Positions 35,684 to 44,740 of a stretch of 64,000 nt of DNA are shown here, piece by piece (the stretch's first letter is position 1; each line of letters begins with the position of its first letter). The stretch lies in contig NZ_VHSF01000004.1 of NCBI RefSeq assembly GCF_007050985.1, positions 27,527 to 91,526 of the forward strand, given 5' to 3'. The notes below the pieces were generated by a model, which saw only the letters and a list, made by a program, of their open reading frames with translations, ran no database searches and had not been told where the DNA came from. The stretch comes from Christiangramia sabulilitoris (lineage in GTDB: Bacteria > Bacteroidota > Bacteroidia > Flavobacteriales > Flavobacteriaceae). The position numbers were made by a program, and so were the translations under genes.

Positions 35684-36668
35684 AGAAAAGAAGAAAATAG
35701 TAGATAATTTTGGACGACCGCATACCTATCTCAGGATTTCCCTGACCGACAGGTGCAATCTTCGTTGCTTTTACTGCATGCCGGAAGAAGGGATCGAACT
35801 CATGGAGAAATCTAATATCATGACTCTGGAAGAGATCATTGATCTGGCGAGGACATTCCGTGACCTTGGGGTGGATACTATCCGTCTCACCGGCGGGGAG
35901 CCTTTGGTGCGAAAGAATTTTGGCTACCTGGTAGAAGAACTGGCAAAACTGGGCGTCACTTTAAAGATCACCACCAACGGGATCATGCTTGATAGATACC
36001 TGGATCTTTTTCAGAAAATAGGCTTAAAAAAGATCAATCTCAGCCTGGATACTCTGGATAAAGCAAAGTCGGTTTTTATAACCAAGCGGGATTATTTTGA
36101 CCGGATCTGGAAAAATATTCAGCAGGCTTTAGAGATGGATATGGAGGTCAAGCTGAATATTGTGCTTATCAAAGGAGTTAATGACAACGAGATCAATGAT
36201 TTTATAGAGCTTACCAAAAACAAGAAGCTTACGGTCAAATTCATCGAGTTTATGCCTTTTAAGGGCAATAAATGGGACTGGAGCAAAGGAGTTTCGGAAA
36301 AGGAAATTCTTGATATAGTTTCAGAAAAATTTGGAAAAATTGAGGAATTGAAAAACCCAAAGCATAGTACATCCAATAATTTTAAGGTGAAAGGGCATAC
36401 AGGAAGTTTCTCGATCGTGAGCACCATTACCAATCCGTTCTGTTCTGAGTGCAATAGAATTCGGGTAACGGCCGATGGGAAAATGAAGAACTGCCTTTTT
36501 GCCAATTCTGAAACCGATCTGCTTACTCCACTTAGAAATGGTGAGGAAATGGATAATATTATCATTAACGCGATCAAAACCAAGAAATATTCCCGGGATG
36601 GAATGGATGTGAAAATGGATCCCGAGCATTACGAAAAGAACAGGTCAATGATATCAATAGGAGGCTAA
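35676..36668 (+). CDS. moaA: GTP 3',8-cyclase, radical SAM enzyme of molybdopterin synthesis
   Basis: 330 residues. The radical SAM cluster is C27-x3-C31-x2-C34 (RCNLRCFYCMPEEG). The second 4Fe-4S cluster lies near the C-terminus (NPFCSECNRIRVTADG and KNCLF). The protein ends in Gly-Gly, the MoaA tail needed for catalysis. LTGGEPLVRK and TTNGIML are the SAM-binding strands. It makes the first intermediate from GTP, which the MoaC domain of the preceding gene completes; the two genes overlap by 8 bases. It overlaps moeA by one base. Confidence 0.95.
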   Translation: MIEEKKKIVDNFGRPHTYLRISLTDRCNLRCFYCMPEEGIELMEKSNIMTLEEIIDLARTFRDLGVDTIRLTGGEPLVRKNFGYLVEELAKLGVTLKITTNGIMLDRYLDLFQKIGLKKINLSLDTLDKAKSVFITKRDYFDRIWKNIQQALEMDMEVKLNIVLIKGVNDNEINDFIELTKNKKLTVKFIEFMPFKGNKWDWSKGVSEKEILDIVSEKFGKIEELKNPKHSTSNNFKVKGHTGSFSIVSTITNPFCSECNRIRVTADGKMKNCLFANSETDLLTPLRNGEEMDNIIINAIKTKKYSRDGMDVKMDPEHYEKNRSMISIGG

Positions 36669-37834
36669 TGGTAACAATCAAAGAAGCTTTAAAGATCATT
36701 CAGGATCAATCTGTAAATCTGAAAACCGAAAACCGGCATCTTAAGGATTGTCTCGGATTTTCCCTTTCCAAAAATATAACTGCTCCATTTGATATGCCTT
36801 CATTCGACAATTCCGCGATGGATGGTTATGCTCTCTGTGGGATTTATAAAGAATATAAAATTGTAGGGGAAGTTGCTGCCGGCGATATGAGTGAGATAGC
36901 ATTGAAAGAAGGTGAAGCCGTTCGCATCTTTACAGGGGCAAAAACTCCTGAAAAAACTACCGCAGTAATAATGCAGGAAAAGGTTTCTGTTCATGGAGAT
37001 AAACTACTTCTGGAGACAGAACCAAAAGAAGGGCAGTGTATTCGGAGAAAAGGAGAAGAATTAAAAGCAGGTCAGCTTGTTTTTGAAAAAGGCTACAGTA
37101 TTAGTCCTGCCGGGATAGGTTTAATAGGAAGCCTGGGAATTGAAAAAGTTGAGGTCTTTAAAAAGTCGGTCATAAATTTAATTACTACCGGGAATGAATT
37201 GATCCAGCCTGGAAAGCCAAAAGCCGAAGGCCAGATCTTTGAATCCAATAGCTTTGCTCTCGCTGCAGCCTGTGAGAATTTCGGTTTTCACTGTCAGGAT
37301 AAGAAACAGATCGAAGATGATTTTGAAGCGATAAAATCAGGGATCAAAGAATCCCTGGAAACTGCAGATGTACTGATCCTTTCCGGAGGAATTTCGGTTG
37401 GAGATTATGATTTTGTGAAACAGGCGCTGGAAGAAAATGGAGTAGAGGAACAATTCTATAAAGTTTTTCAGAAACCGGGAAAACCGCTTTATTTTGGAAA
37501 GAAAGGAGATAAGTTTGTATTTGCCTTACCGGGAAATCCGGCATCTTCACTTAGTTGTTTTTATGTTTATGTACTGCCTTTTCTATATCAGTTAAGTGGC
37601 TCAGATAAAAACGGGCTCAATCGATATTCTTTTCCAATTTCGCATGATTTTGAGAACAGGTCTGACCGTCCTTCATTTTTAAAGGCGAAGATCAGTAATT
37701 CTCAGGCAGAAATTTTGAACGGGCAAGGTTCCTCGATGATACAATCTATGGCGCTTGGGAATGCCCTGGCATTTATTGATGCTGAAACTTCGGTTAAAAA
37801 AGGGGATCTTATAGAATGTCTTCTAATTTCATAA
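36668..37834 (+). CDS. moeA: Molybdopterin molybdenumtransferase
   Basis: 388 residues. Signatures: MPSFDNSAMDGYAL (N-terminal), IFTGAKTPEKTTAVIMQE, ITTGNELIQPGKP, LSGGISVGDYDFVK and FALPGNPASSLSCFYVY. It inserts molybdenum into adenylated molybdopterin supplied by the MoaB-like domain two genes upstream. The family's C-terminal domain IV (about 320-388) is present. It overlaps moaA by one base and is followed one base later by the TauE-like gene. Confidence 0.93.
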   Translation: MVTIKEALKIIQDQSVNLKTENRHLKDCLGFSLSKNITAPFDMPSFDNSAMDGYALCGIYKEYKIVGEVAAGDMSEIALKEGEAVRIFTGAKTPEKTTAVIMQEKVSVHGDKLLLETEPKEGQCIRRKGEELKAGQLVFEKGYSISPAGIGLIGSLGIEKVEVFKKSVINLITTGNELIQPGKPKAEGQIFESNSFALAAACENFGFHCQDKKQIEDDFEAIKSGIKESLETADVLILSGGISVGDYDFVKQALEENGVEEQFYKVFQKPGKPLYFGKKGDKFVFALPGNPASSLSCFYVYVLPFLYQLSGSDKNGLNRYSFPISHDFENRSDRPSFLKAKISNSQAEILNGQGSSMIQSMALGNALAFIDAETSVKKGDLIECLLIS

Positions 37835-37835
37835 T

Positions 37836-38591
37836 ATGCCCTTAGAATACCTCCCATTTATCTTTTTTATAATTGCTTTATTCTACAGTTCCGTTGGCTT
37901 TGGGGGAGGTTCCAGTTACCTGGCAATTCTTAGCCTTGTGATAACCGATTTCTACGAAATACGCTCTACAGCACTTATCCTGAATATTTGTGTGGTCTCA
38001 ATCGGCACCTTCGTATATATTAAAAACGGAGTTTTAAAACCAAAACTGATATGGACTTTTTTCGTTTTAAGTATTCCTATGGCATATTTTGGAGCTATGG
38101 TAAAACTTTCTCAAACCGTATTTTTCCTCTTCCTGGGAAGTGCTCTGGTTTTGGCCGGGATCTTTATGAGTTTAAGATTTGTAAAAAGCAAACTCGAATC
38201 TCAGGAATTCTCTAAACCCAGGAAATTACTTCTTGGAGGTGGCATAGGTCTGCTTTCCGGGATCTCGGGAATAGGCGGAGGTATTTTCCTGTCTCCGATA
38301 TTAAATCTTCTGAAATGGAAAGACCCAAGGATCATTGCTTCCCTGGCGTCGGTATTTATCCTGGTGAATTCGGTAGCCGGTCTTATTGGTTTAAATGTCG
38401 CCGGAACTTTTCGCCTGGATCATGATCTTGTAATAAAACTTATTATCGCAGTAGTACTTGGCGGAAGCCTGGGCTCATATCTTTCCAATAAGAAATTCAA
38501 CCTGAAATTTCTGGGAATCCTTACTGCTATTCTTGTTTTCTACGTTGGCTTAAAGCTTATTCTATCAAACGGATTCGGAATTACGATATAA
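37836..38591 (+). CDS. TauE/SafE-family membrane permease
   Basis: 251 residues with about eight hydrophobic segments in two homologous halves. Each half carries the family glycine motif: SSVGFGGGSSYLAIL near residue 20 and LLSGISGIGGGIFLSPIL near residue 150. TauE/SafE proteins export sulfite or other sulfur-containing or organic anions. It starts one base after moeA and ends the cofactor operon. This suggests transport tied to the cofactor, to sulfur side products, or to the hydroxylase substrate or product. No molybdate ABC transporter is in the window, so anion import by this protein is a speculative alternative. Confidence 0.85.
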   Translation: MPLEYLPFIFFIIALFYSSVGFGGGSSYLAILSLVITDFYEIRSTALILNICVVSIGTFVYIKNGVLKPKLIWTFFVLSIPMAYFGAMVKLSQTVFFLFLGSALVLAGIFMSLRFVKSKLESQEFSKPRKLLLGGGIGLLSGISGIGGGIFLSPILNLLKWKDPRIIASLASVFILVNSVAGLIGLNVAGTFRLDHDLVIKLIIAVVLGGSLGSYLSNKKFNLKFLGILTAILVFYVGLKLILSNGFGITI

Positions 38592-38745
38592 CTTCCCATA
38601 TCCTCAAAGTCTTAATTGTTTGAAGATCAATAAGATTTTTAACGAGGTTTCTCTAAATATTCTTTCTGATTAACATAATACTAACGCTTTACAAGATTTT
38701 AATCTTTAATTTTAGAAGCCTACTTACTTCCCTAATACATTTTTT

Positions 38746-39546
38746 ATGAAAGATATTGATAAATGGAAACAGAACGCAGATCTTGAGAATCTCACCGATG
38801 ACGAAAAAATGATCCTTGACGAAATGGGGTTAAGTGGGAGTTCCCGGAGAAAATTCTTAAAACAGGTTTCTGCAGCCAGTTTAAGTATCTGGGCTTCTTC
38901 ATATTTTACTTCAGAATTATTTGCCAGCAATATGAAAGATCTTCCAGATAATCCACAAGTACTACTTAACGAAATTAAAGTAAATCTTAGGGTAAATGAA
39001 ATGGTAAAACCATTAACCTTAGACTCCAGAATGAGTCTGCTTGATGCCTTAAGGGAAAGACTAGCCCTAACCGGGACTAAAAAGGGATGTGATCACGGCC
39101 AGTGTGGTGCATGTACGGTAATAATTGACGGTAAGAGGAACCTTTCCTGTTTAACTTTAGCGGCAACCTGCGAAGGCAAGGAGATCACTACCGTGGAAGG
39201 TCTTGTTAAGAATGGAGAAATGCATCCAATGCAAAAAGCCTTTTTAAAACATGACGGATTCCAGTGTGGTTACTGTACGCCGGGACAGATCTGTTCTTCC
39301 GTAGCATTATTAGAAGAAGCTAAAAATGGTGAAGCCAGTTATGTGACTGAAGATTTTAAAAAGATAGAGCAGAATTTAAATCTTTCTGAAGAGGAGATCA
39401 GGGAAAGAATGTCTGGAAACATATGCCGTTGCGGTGCCTATAATAATATTGTTCAGGCCTTTAAAGAAGTTCATTCCGGAAATGATGAGATGCCAACCTG
39501 GGAGTTCGCTACCCAGGAACAAATGGAGAAAGCTAAAAAAGCCTAG
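38746..39546 (+). CDS. paoA: 2Fe-2S subunit of a PaoABC-type periplasmic aldehyde oxidoreductase, Tat signal
   Basis: 266 residues. An unusually long N-terminal extension precedes the twin-arginine motif SRRKFLK (R34-R35) and a weak hydrophobic region to about residue 60. The first 2Fe-2S cluster is C115, C120, C123 and C135. The second is C174, C177, C227 and C229. The spacing between its two Cys pairs is enlarged by about 20 residues (GEASYVTEDFKKIEQNLNLS) compared with the iorA gene at 26933. The Tat signal on this subunit can export the folded three-subunit complex, as in E. coli PaoA. The FAD subunit starts 30 bases later. Confidence 0.9.
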   Translation: MKDIDKWKQNADLENLTDDEKMILDEMGLSGSSRRKFLKQVSAASLSIWASSYFTSELFASNMKDLPDNPQVLLNEIKVNLRVNEMVKPLTLDSRMSLLDALRERLALTGTKKGCDHGQCGACTVIIDGKRNLSCLTLAATCEGKEITTVEGLVKNGEMHPMQKAFLKHDGFQCGYCTPGQICSSVALLEEAKNGEASYVTEDFKKIEQNLNLSEEEIRERMSGNICRCGAYNNIVQAFKEVHSGNDEMPTWEFATQEQMEKAKKA

Positions 39547-39576
39547 ACCTTAGAATTAACTTTAATTGAACTGAAC

Positions 39577-40563
39577 ATGAGACCATTCACCTATACAAGT
39601 GCAACAAATAAGGAACAGGCGCTAAAGGCTACCACTAAAACTTCACATTATCTTGCCGGGGGAACTAACCTGATAGACCTAATGAAAGAAGATGTAGAGC
39701 GGCCAGACCAGTTAATAGACGTAAACAATCTTGACTATAAAAAGATCACCAGGAATGATAAGGGTGGATTAAGCCTGGGAGCCATGCTTAGTAATTCTGA
39801 GACTGCGAATCATCCTGACATTAGAAAGCAATATCCACTGCTTAGTATGGCGATGCTTTCTGCAGCTACCGCCCAGATAAGGAATATGGCGAGTAACGGT
39901 GGAAACCTATTACAGCGCACCCGCTGTCCATATTTTTTCGAGACCTCCATGCCTTGTAATAAAAGGCAACCCGGCTCTGGATGTGGCGCTTTGAACGGGA
40001 AGAATTCCCTGCACGCTATTTTTGGTTATAGTGATAGCTGTATTGCTACAAATCCATCAGATATGTGTGTAGCTCTAGCTGCACTTGGTGCTACGGTTGA
40101 AGTCGAGCAGCCCGGAGGTTCATCCAGAATGATAGAATTTACAGATTTTCATCGTTTGCCGGGAGATAAGCCCGAGAAGGACACTAATCTTGAAGAGGGC
40201 GAATTAATTACGGCTATTCACCTTACCGAACCTGTGTTTGCAGATCACTATTACTATTTAAAGATACGGGAGCGATCCAGTTATGCTTTTGCTTTGATTT
40301 CGGTTGCGGCCGGACTTCAGCTGAAAAGCGGAACTATCACTAAGGCAGGTTTGGCCATGGGCGGAGTAGCGCATAAGCCATGGAAACTTTATGATTCTGA
40401 AGAATTTCTGAAAGGCAAAAAACCTAACCAGTCCAACTTTGAGCAGGCGGCTGAGATAGCAATGAAAGACGCAAAACCTTTTGAAGCTAATAAATGGAAA
40501 GTAGATATGGGTAAAAAAGCGATTGTAAGAGCGCTTACCCAGGCATTCGAAAGAGAAGTATAG
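39577..40563 (+). CDS. paoB: FAD and 4Fe-4S subunit of a PaoABC-type aldehyde oxidoreductase
   Basis: 328 residues. The FAD-binding signature AGGTNLIDLMKEDVERP is at 28-44 and NGGNLLQRTRCPYF at 108-120. Four cysteines, C117, C127, C136 and C155, sit in an inserted loop (RCPYF, PCNKRQPGSGCG, DSCIATNPSDM). These match the extra 4Fe-4S cluster of E. coli PaoB, distinguishing it from xanthine-dehydrogenase FAD subunits. Electrons pass from the 2Fe-2S subunit to FAD and then to a non-NAD acceptor. It has no signal peptide and would be co-exported with its Tat-bearing partner. Confidence 0.92.
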   Translation: MRPFTYTSATNKEQALKATTKTSHYLAGGTNLIDLMKEDVERPDQLIDVNNLDYKKITRNDKGGLSLGAMLSNSETANHPDIRKQYPLLSMAMLSAATAQIRNMASNGGNLLQRTRCPYFFETSMPCNKRQPGSGCGALNGKNSLHAIFGYSDSCIATNPSDMCVALAALGATVEVEQPGGSSRMIEFTDFHRLPGDKPEKDTNLEEGELITAIHLTEPVFADHYYYLKIRERSSYAFALISVAAGLQLKSGTITKAGLAMGGVAHKPWKLYDSEEFLKGKKPNQSNFEQAAEIAMKDAKPFEANKWKVDMGKKAIVRALTQAFEREV

Positions 40564-40588
40564 TCCAACCTCAAAATAAAAAATCATT

Positions 40589-42772
40589 ATGAATACAGTA
40601 AAAAAATCGGGAGTTGGGCAAGCCATAGATAGGGTAGAAGGCCATCTTAAAGTAACAGGGAAGGCCAAATATGCTTCAGAATTTCCAGTAGAAAATAAGG
40701 TTTACGCACAGGGTATCAACAGTACGATCGCTAAAGGAGAAATCGTTTCCATAGATACTTCTGAAGCCGAAAAACAGGACGGAGTTTTAAAAGTTATCAC
40801 CTATAAGAATGCAGAAAAACTTAAGACCTTCGATAAAGAAATGACCGCTATAGGTACAGATAGCATTGCACCGGTATTACAGAGTAACAAAGTAAATTAT
40901 TACGGTGAGTATGTGGGACTGGTGGTAGCCGAAACTTTTGAACAGGCGCAATATGCCGCCCGTCTGGTGAAATTTGAATACAAAAAAGACCCCTCTGCCG
41001 TAATCAAATTTGAGGAGTCAAGATCTAAAGCCTACAATCCAGATAATGGGTCTAATTATTCTCGCGGGGATATGCAGAAAGGCCTTTCTGAAGCAGATGT
41101 GGTGGTAGAGCAAACTTATAACACCCCTATTGAGCATCATCATCCTATGGAATTGCATGCGATCATCGCCTCCTGGGATAATGGAAAGGTAATGGCCTAT
41201 GCGAGTCAGCAGATGGTTGATGATGCGACGATCGCTATTTCAGCTACTTTTCAAATTCCGAAAAAGGATGTGCGGATAGTTTCAGCATTTGTTGGTGGAG
41301 GCTTTGGGTCAAAACTAAACCTTGAACGGCACGCCATCATGGCTGTGATGGCAGCAAAGATGGTGGGCAGACCGGTACAGGTTACGGTTACCAGGACGCA
41401 GATGTTTACGAATACGGGTATGCGCCAGCAAAATGAGCAAAAGATGCGGATCGGAGCTAAAAATGACGGTACGCTAACGGCGCTCTCTCATGAAACTCTT
41501 TCCCACACATCTACAAATATGGAATACCAGGAGCCCTGCGGAATGGTTTCAAAAATGCTTTATAATGTGCCTAACAACGAGGTGACCTATAAGTTGATTC
41601 CCATGAATATTCAAACTCCTTTTGCGATGAGAGCACCGGGAGAGGCCACGGGAAGTTTCGCCTTGGAATCTGCAATGGATGAAATGGCCTGGAAACTGAA
41701 AATGGATCCGATAGATTTTCGGATAAAAAATGATACGCAGACAGACCTACATGAGAACCGACCTTTTTCATCGAGACTTCTGGTGGAATGTTTAAGGATA
41801 GGTGCAGATAAATTTGGCTGGAAAGATCGAAAGATGGAGCCCGGAACTAACAAAAATGGGAACTGGCTTATTGGTTATGGCGTAAGCGCTGCTTCCAGGA
41901 ATTCACCATATCAAAAAACATATTCTAAAGTGATCCTGGATCTGGAAGATGATGGTAAAGTGCATGCAACCATTCAGATGGATGCGACAGACATAGGAAC
42001 CGGTAGTTATACCATAATTGCGCAAACCGCTTCAGAATATTTAAATATACCGGTTGAGCAGGTAAGTGTTGAACTGGGGGATTCAAATTTCCCAGTCACT
42101 CCGGGGTCCGGCGGATCCTGGGGAGCGGCTTCCTATTGCAATGGAGCCCGTGCAGCTTGCGAGAATGCCGTTAAAGGTTTAAAAGATAATAGAAACATTC
42201 CCCAGGATGAAGACGTGGCTTTGGCTGAACTTCTGAAAAGAAACCAGATCAAAACTTTTGAAGCTGAGGGAATGGCAGAGCCCTCCAAGGAATTTGAAGA
42301 ATATTCAGTCTTTTCTTTCGGCGCTAACTTTTGTGAAGTTTGGGTAGATAAGGATACGGGAATGTACAGGATCAAAAGAATGGTAAATGTAGGTTCAGCA
42401 GGAAAAATTCTGAATCCAAAAACCGCCTACGGACAGATCATAGGGGGTCTTACTATGGGTGCAGGAATGGTGATTGCTGAAAAAACACAGGTGGAGCCTA
42501 ATTTCGGGAATTTTATTACCAGATCTTTTGCAGATTATCATGTGCCGGTAAACCTTGATCTGGCCAATATAGATGTGGTGTTTCTACCTGAGGAAGATAA
42601 GATCGCCAACAAAATGGGGATTAAAGGAATTGGTGAACTGGGTATTACCAGTGTGGCAGCTTCTATCGCTAATGCAATATTCAACGCAACCGGTAAACGA
42701 ATGCGTGACCTGCCTATCACCCCGGAGAAACTAATTGAAGCCGGAGTTGAAGAAGGGGTAAGTCTATCTTAA
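40589..42772 (+). CDS. paoC: Molybdopterin-binding subunit of a PaoABC-type aldehyde oxidoreductase
   Basis: 727 residues. Family motifs: SEFPVENKVYAQGI (start), TPIEHHHPMELHA, VGGGFGSKLNLERHA, FAMRAPGEATGSFALE, GSGGSWGAASYCNGARAA and catalytic GIGELGITSV with its glutamate. Length and subunit order match E. coli PaoC (YagR), an aromatic-aldehyde oxidase that uses the cytosine dinucleotide cofactor. It follows paoB by 25 bases. The XdhC and MocA proteins upstream are the expected insertion factors. The exact aldehyde substrate is not readable from sequence. Confidence 0.92.
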   Translation: MNTVKKSGVGQAIDRVEGHLKVTGKAKYASEFPVENKVYAQGINSTIAKGEIVSIDTSEAEKQDGVLKVITYKNAEKLKTFDKEMTAIGTDSIAPVLQSNKVNYYGEYVGLVVAETFEQAQYAARLVKFEYKKDPSAVIKFEESRSKAYNPDNGSNYSRGDMQKGLSEADVVVEQTYNTPIEHHHPMELHAIIASWDNGKVMAYASQQMVDDATIAISATFQIPKKDVRIVSAFVGGGFGSKLNLERHAIMAVMAAKMVGRPVQVTVTRTQMFTNTGMRQQNEQKMRIGAKNDGTLTALSHETLSHTSTNMEYQEPCGMVSKMLYNVPNNEVTYKLIPMNIQTPFAMRAPGEATGSFALESAMDEMAWKLKMDPIDFRIKNDTQTDLHENRPFSSRLLVECLRIGADKFGWKDRKMEPGTNKNGNWLIGYGVSAASRNSPYQKTYSKVILDLEDDGKVHATIQMDATDIGTGSYTIIAQTASEYLNIPVEQVSVELGDSNFPVTPGSGGSWGAASYCNGARAACENAVKGLKDNRNIPQDEDVALAELLKRNQIKTFEAEGMAEPSKEFEEYSVFSFGANFCEVWVDKDTGMYRIKRMVNVGSAGKILNPKTAYGQIIGGLTMGAGMVIAEKTQVEPNFGNFITRSFADYHVPVNLDLANIDVVFLPEEDKIANKMGIKGIGELGITSVAASIANAIFNATGKRMRDLPITPEKLIEAGVEEGVSLS

Positions 42773-42879
42773 TATCACAAGAAAGTTAGTCAGGTAAAAA
42801 GTTCTGGATTGATCTTATCTATTTTTAATCTAGCTAATATTCTTCTGGCATTCTGAATTACCTGAATATTTTCTGGGAA
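42773..42879. other. Start of an 0.7-kb gene-poor stretch with gene relics (42773-43516)
   Basis: From the paoC stop to the kinase pseudogene no intact gene is present. The stretch holds the LytS-like relic (listed separately) and, from about 43297 to 43516, AT-rich sequence with no feature I can support. Confidence 0.4.
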
Positions 42880-43293
42880 TTAGGTTGAAGGACAAAAATT
42901 ATTAAGGATCAATAGTATAACATTTACAACTATGATTATTCCTAGTAGAGGTGCGATCTGATATTTATCTATATTGCCAGTAATTTTAATCGATATATCT
43001 AATCTGTCACCGTAACGCAACTTTTCTAGAGCGATATAATCCTTCAGAAGGTTAATTTCTCTGGTCAACGAGATTCTGTTAGAATTACTTTCATAGATCA
43101 TAAACCTAAGTAATTCAGAAAGCTTTAGAACGATCTCCGGTGATTTCGGTGAAAACTCCAAAGTATGTGAATAGAGATTATTAAAAATCTTTCTTGTTCG
43201 GTAAAGAGTGGAGTAATGTGAAACGAGACCTGGTACGAACGAATAGAAGGTAGAGCTGATATCTACAACCCAGGGAAGTGATTCATCATAATC
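42880..43293 (-). pseudogene. Relic of a LytS-type sensor histidine kinase
   Basis: The frame is open from a stop at 43294-43296 but has no good start. It reads YDESLPWVVDISSTFYSF, then VSHYSTLYRTRK, then FNNLYSHTLEFSPKSPEIV and LLRFMIYESNSNRISL ... KDYIALEKLRYGD. The last parts are the dimerisation region of His_kinase (PF06580) proteins. The segment that should hold the phospho-acceptor (QINPHFLFN) is missing between RTRK and FNNLYS. After QIAPLL the ATPase domain is replaced by unrelated residues. With both ends and the key histidine lost, it cannot function. Confidence 0.7.
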
Positions 43294-43516
43294 TTAAAAT
43301 TTATTGTTCCGAAAATTGCATTAAAGAAATAACCTTTAGTACGCTGGCGTTTTATTTATGATTTTAAACATTAGTTTAAAGATCCATAAAATGGAATCCT
43401 TTTTAAGGAATGTCAAAACATCAGGGTGTGTGTAAGAAATAAAATTTGGGAAATTCAATTCACCAGAGACGCTAAAAAATTATGATTTTTTTGGATGCCT
43501 TATAGATTGACCTCAA

Positions 43517-44626
43517 TTATCTATCCTTATTTAGAGAGAAATAAACGGAAAAGGTCGAACCTTTCCCCATTTGGCTTTCCACCTTAATACTTCCGCCATT
43601 ATTTTCCAGCATTCGTTTGATGATATAAAGACCCATACCTGTGCCTTCAATTTTGTGTGAAACCCTGGTGGATTTATGGAAAATAGCCTCCTGATGCTCC
43701 ACGGCAATTCCAATACCGTTGTCCTGAACCTGTAAGACTAAGTGATCATCCTTCTTAAATGACGAAACGTAGATCTTTAATGGTTTCCCGGGCTTCTTAT
43801 ATTTAATTGAGTTTCTCAGCAGGTTGTATAAGATACTTCTTAAATTATTTCTTGAGAAGATAATTTCTGAAGTTTGAAAATCAGTAGCTATTGAAATACC
43901 ATTATTAAAGATTTCAGACTTTAAAGAATGAATCACGTCCTGCGCGATGTTTTTAATATTTACCCTAATAGGTTCTCCCTCAAGTTCGGGTTGATCTTCA
44001 CTTACGGATATAAAATCTTTTAACAGATCTCTCATGGCATTGGAGCTGGCCTTTAGGGTAGCTATATATTTTTCGAACTGTGGCGTATTTTGTTTGTTAT
44101 AAGCATTCAATAAAGTATCAGAAAGTAAAACTATAGCCGAAAGCGGCTGCCGTATATCGTGGAAAAGAGCGTCTATTAGTGTGTGATATTCAGAATTTAA
44201 CTTCTCAAGTTCTCCTAAAGCTCTAATTCTTTTAGTGATATCTACAAAGGTAATAATTACCCCATCGTTCCTGTCCTCCTCAAAAACTCTCTATGGAAGA
44301 ATATTCATTTGGTACCATTTCCCGTCTGTTGTTTGTACTTCTTTCTCAAGTCTATTCCCGATTTGGATCACTTCTTCAATATTTTCAATAAGAGTGGGAA
44401 AACGAAAATTTTCCTTCACTTCATGAATATCTCTGTTTATATCCTCATCTGTAAGAGAGAATTGCCTCATGGCAGGAGGGGTGAATTTCTTCAGGATAAG
44501 ATTTCCATCAATGAAAAGCTGTGGAATAATTGTATTGGCGAAGTAATTCTCTAGATCCTGATTTTTCTTATAATCATTTTCTGATTTATATTCATCAATC
44601 AATTCAGAAGTGGGGGGAAATATCAT
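43517..44626 (-). pseudogene. PAS histidine kinase gene split by one amber stop
   Basis: Two same-frame pieces. Residues 1-111 (44626-44294) form a PAS domain of the CheB/CheR-associated type (FANTIIPQLFIDGNLILKKF, KWYQMNILP). A TAG at 44293-44291 then stands where this family has tyrosine (ILPYR). Directly after it the frame continues RVFEEDRNDGVIITFVDITK, an H-box ALFHDIRQPLSA, and a complete ATPase domain (LRNSIKYK N-box, DNGIGI, GTGMGLYIIKRM). No frameshift is present: the pieces are exactly in register. A single base change from TAT or TAC to TAG explains it. The C-terminal part might still be made from a later start, such as the TTG at 44110, but would lack the H-box. A sequencing error is the alternative. 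Confidence 0.8.
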
Positions 44627-44740
44627 TTTTTAGAATTTTTTAAAGGTAGGTCTAATTAGAATACCATTATCTAATTATGGAAGCTTATTACATCTTAGTA
44701 AGTTCCTGCACAATAGTCTTTTAATCTGGTGATCACAATC

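Noticed and set aside
42773..44626. Insertion sequence or phage scar around the dead kinases
   Set aside because: No transposase fragment, terminal inverted repeats or target duplication could be seen.
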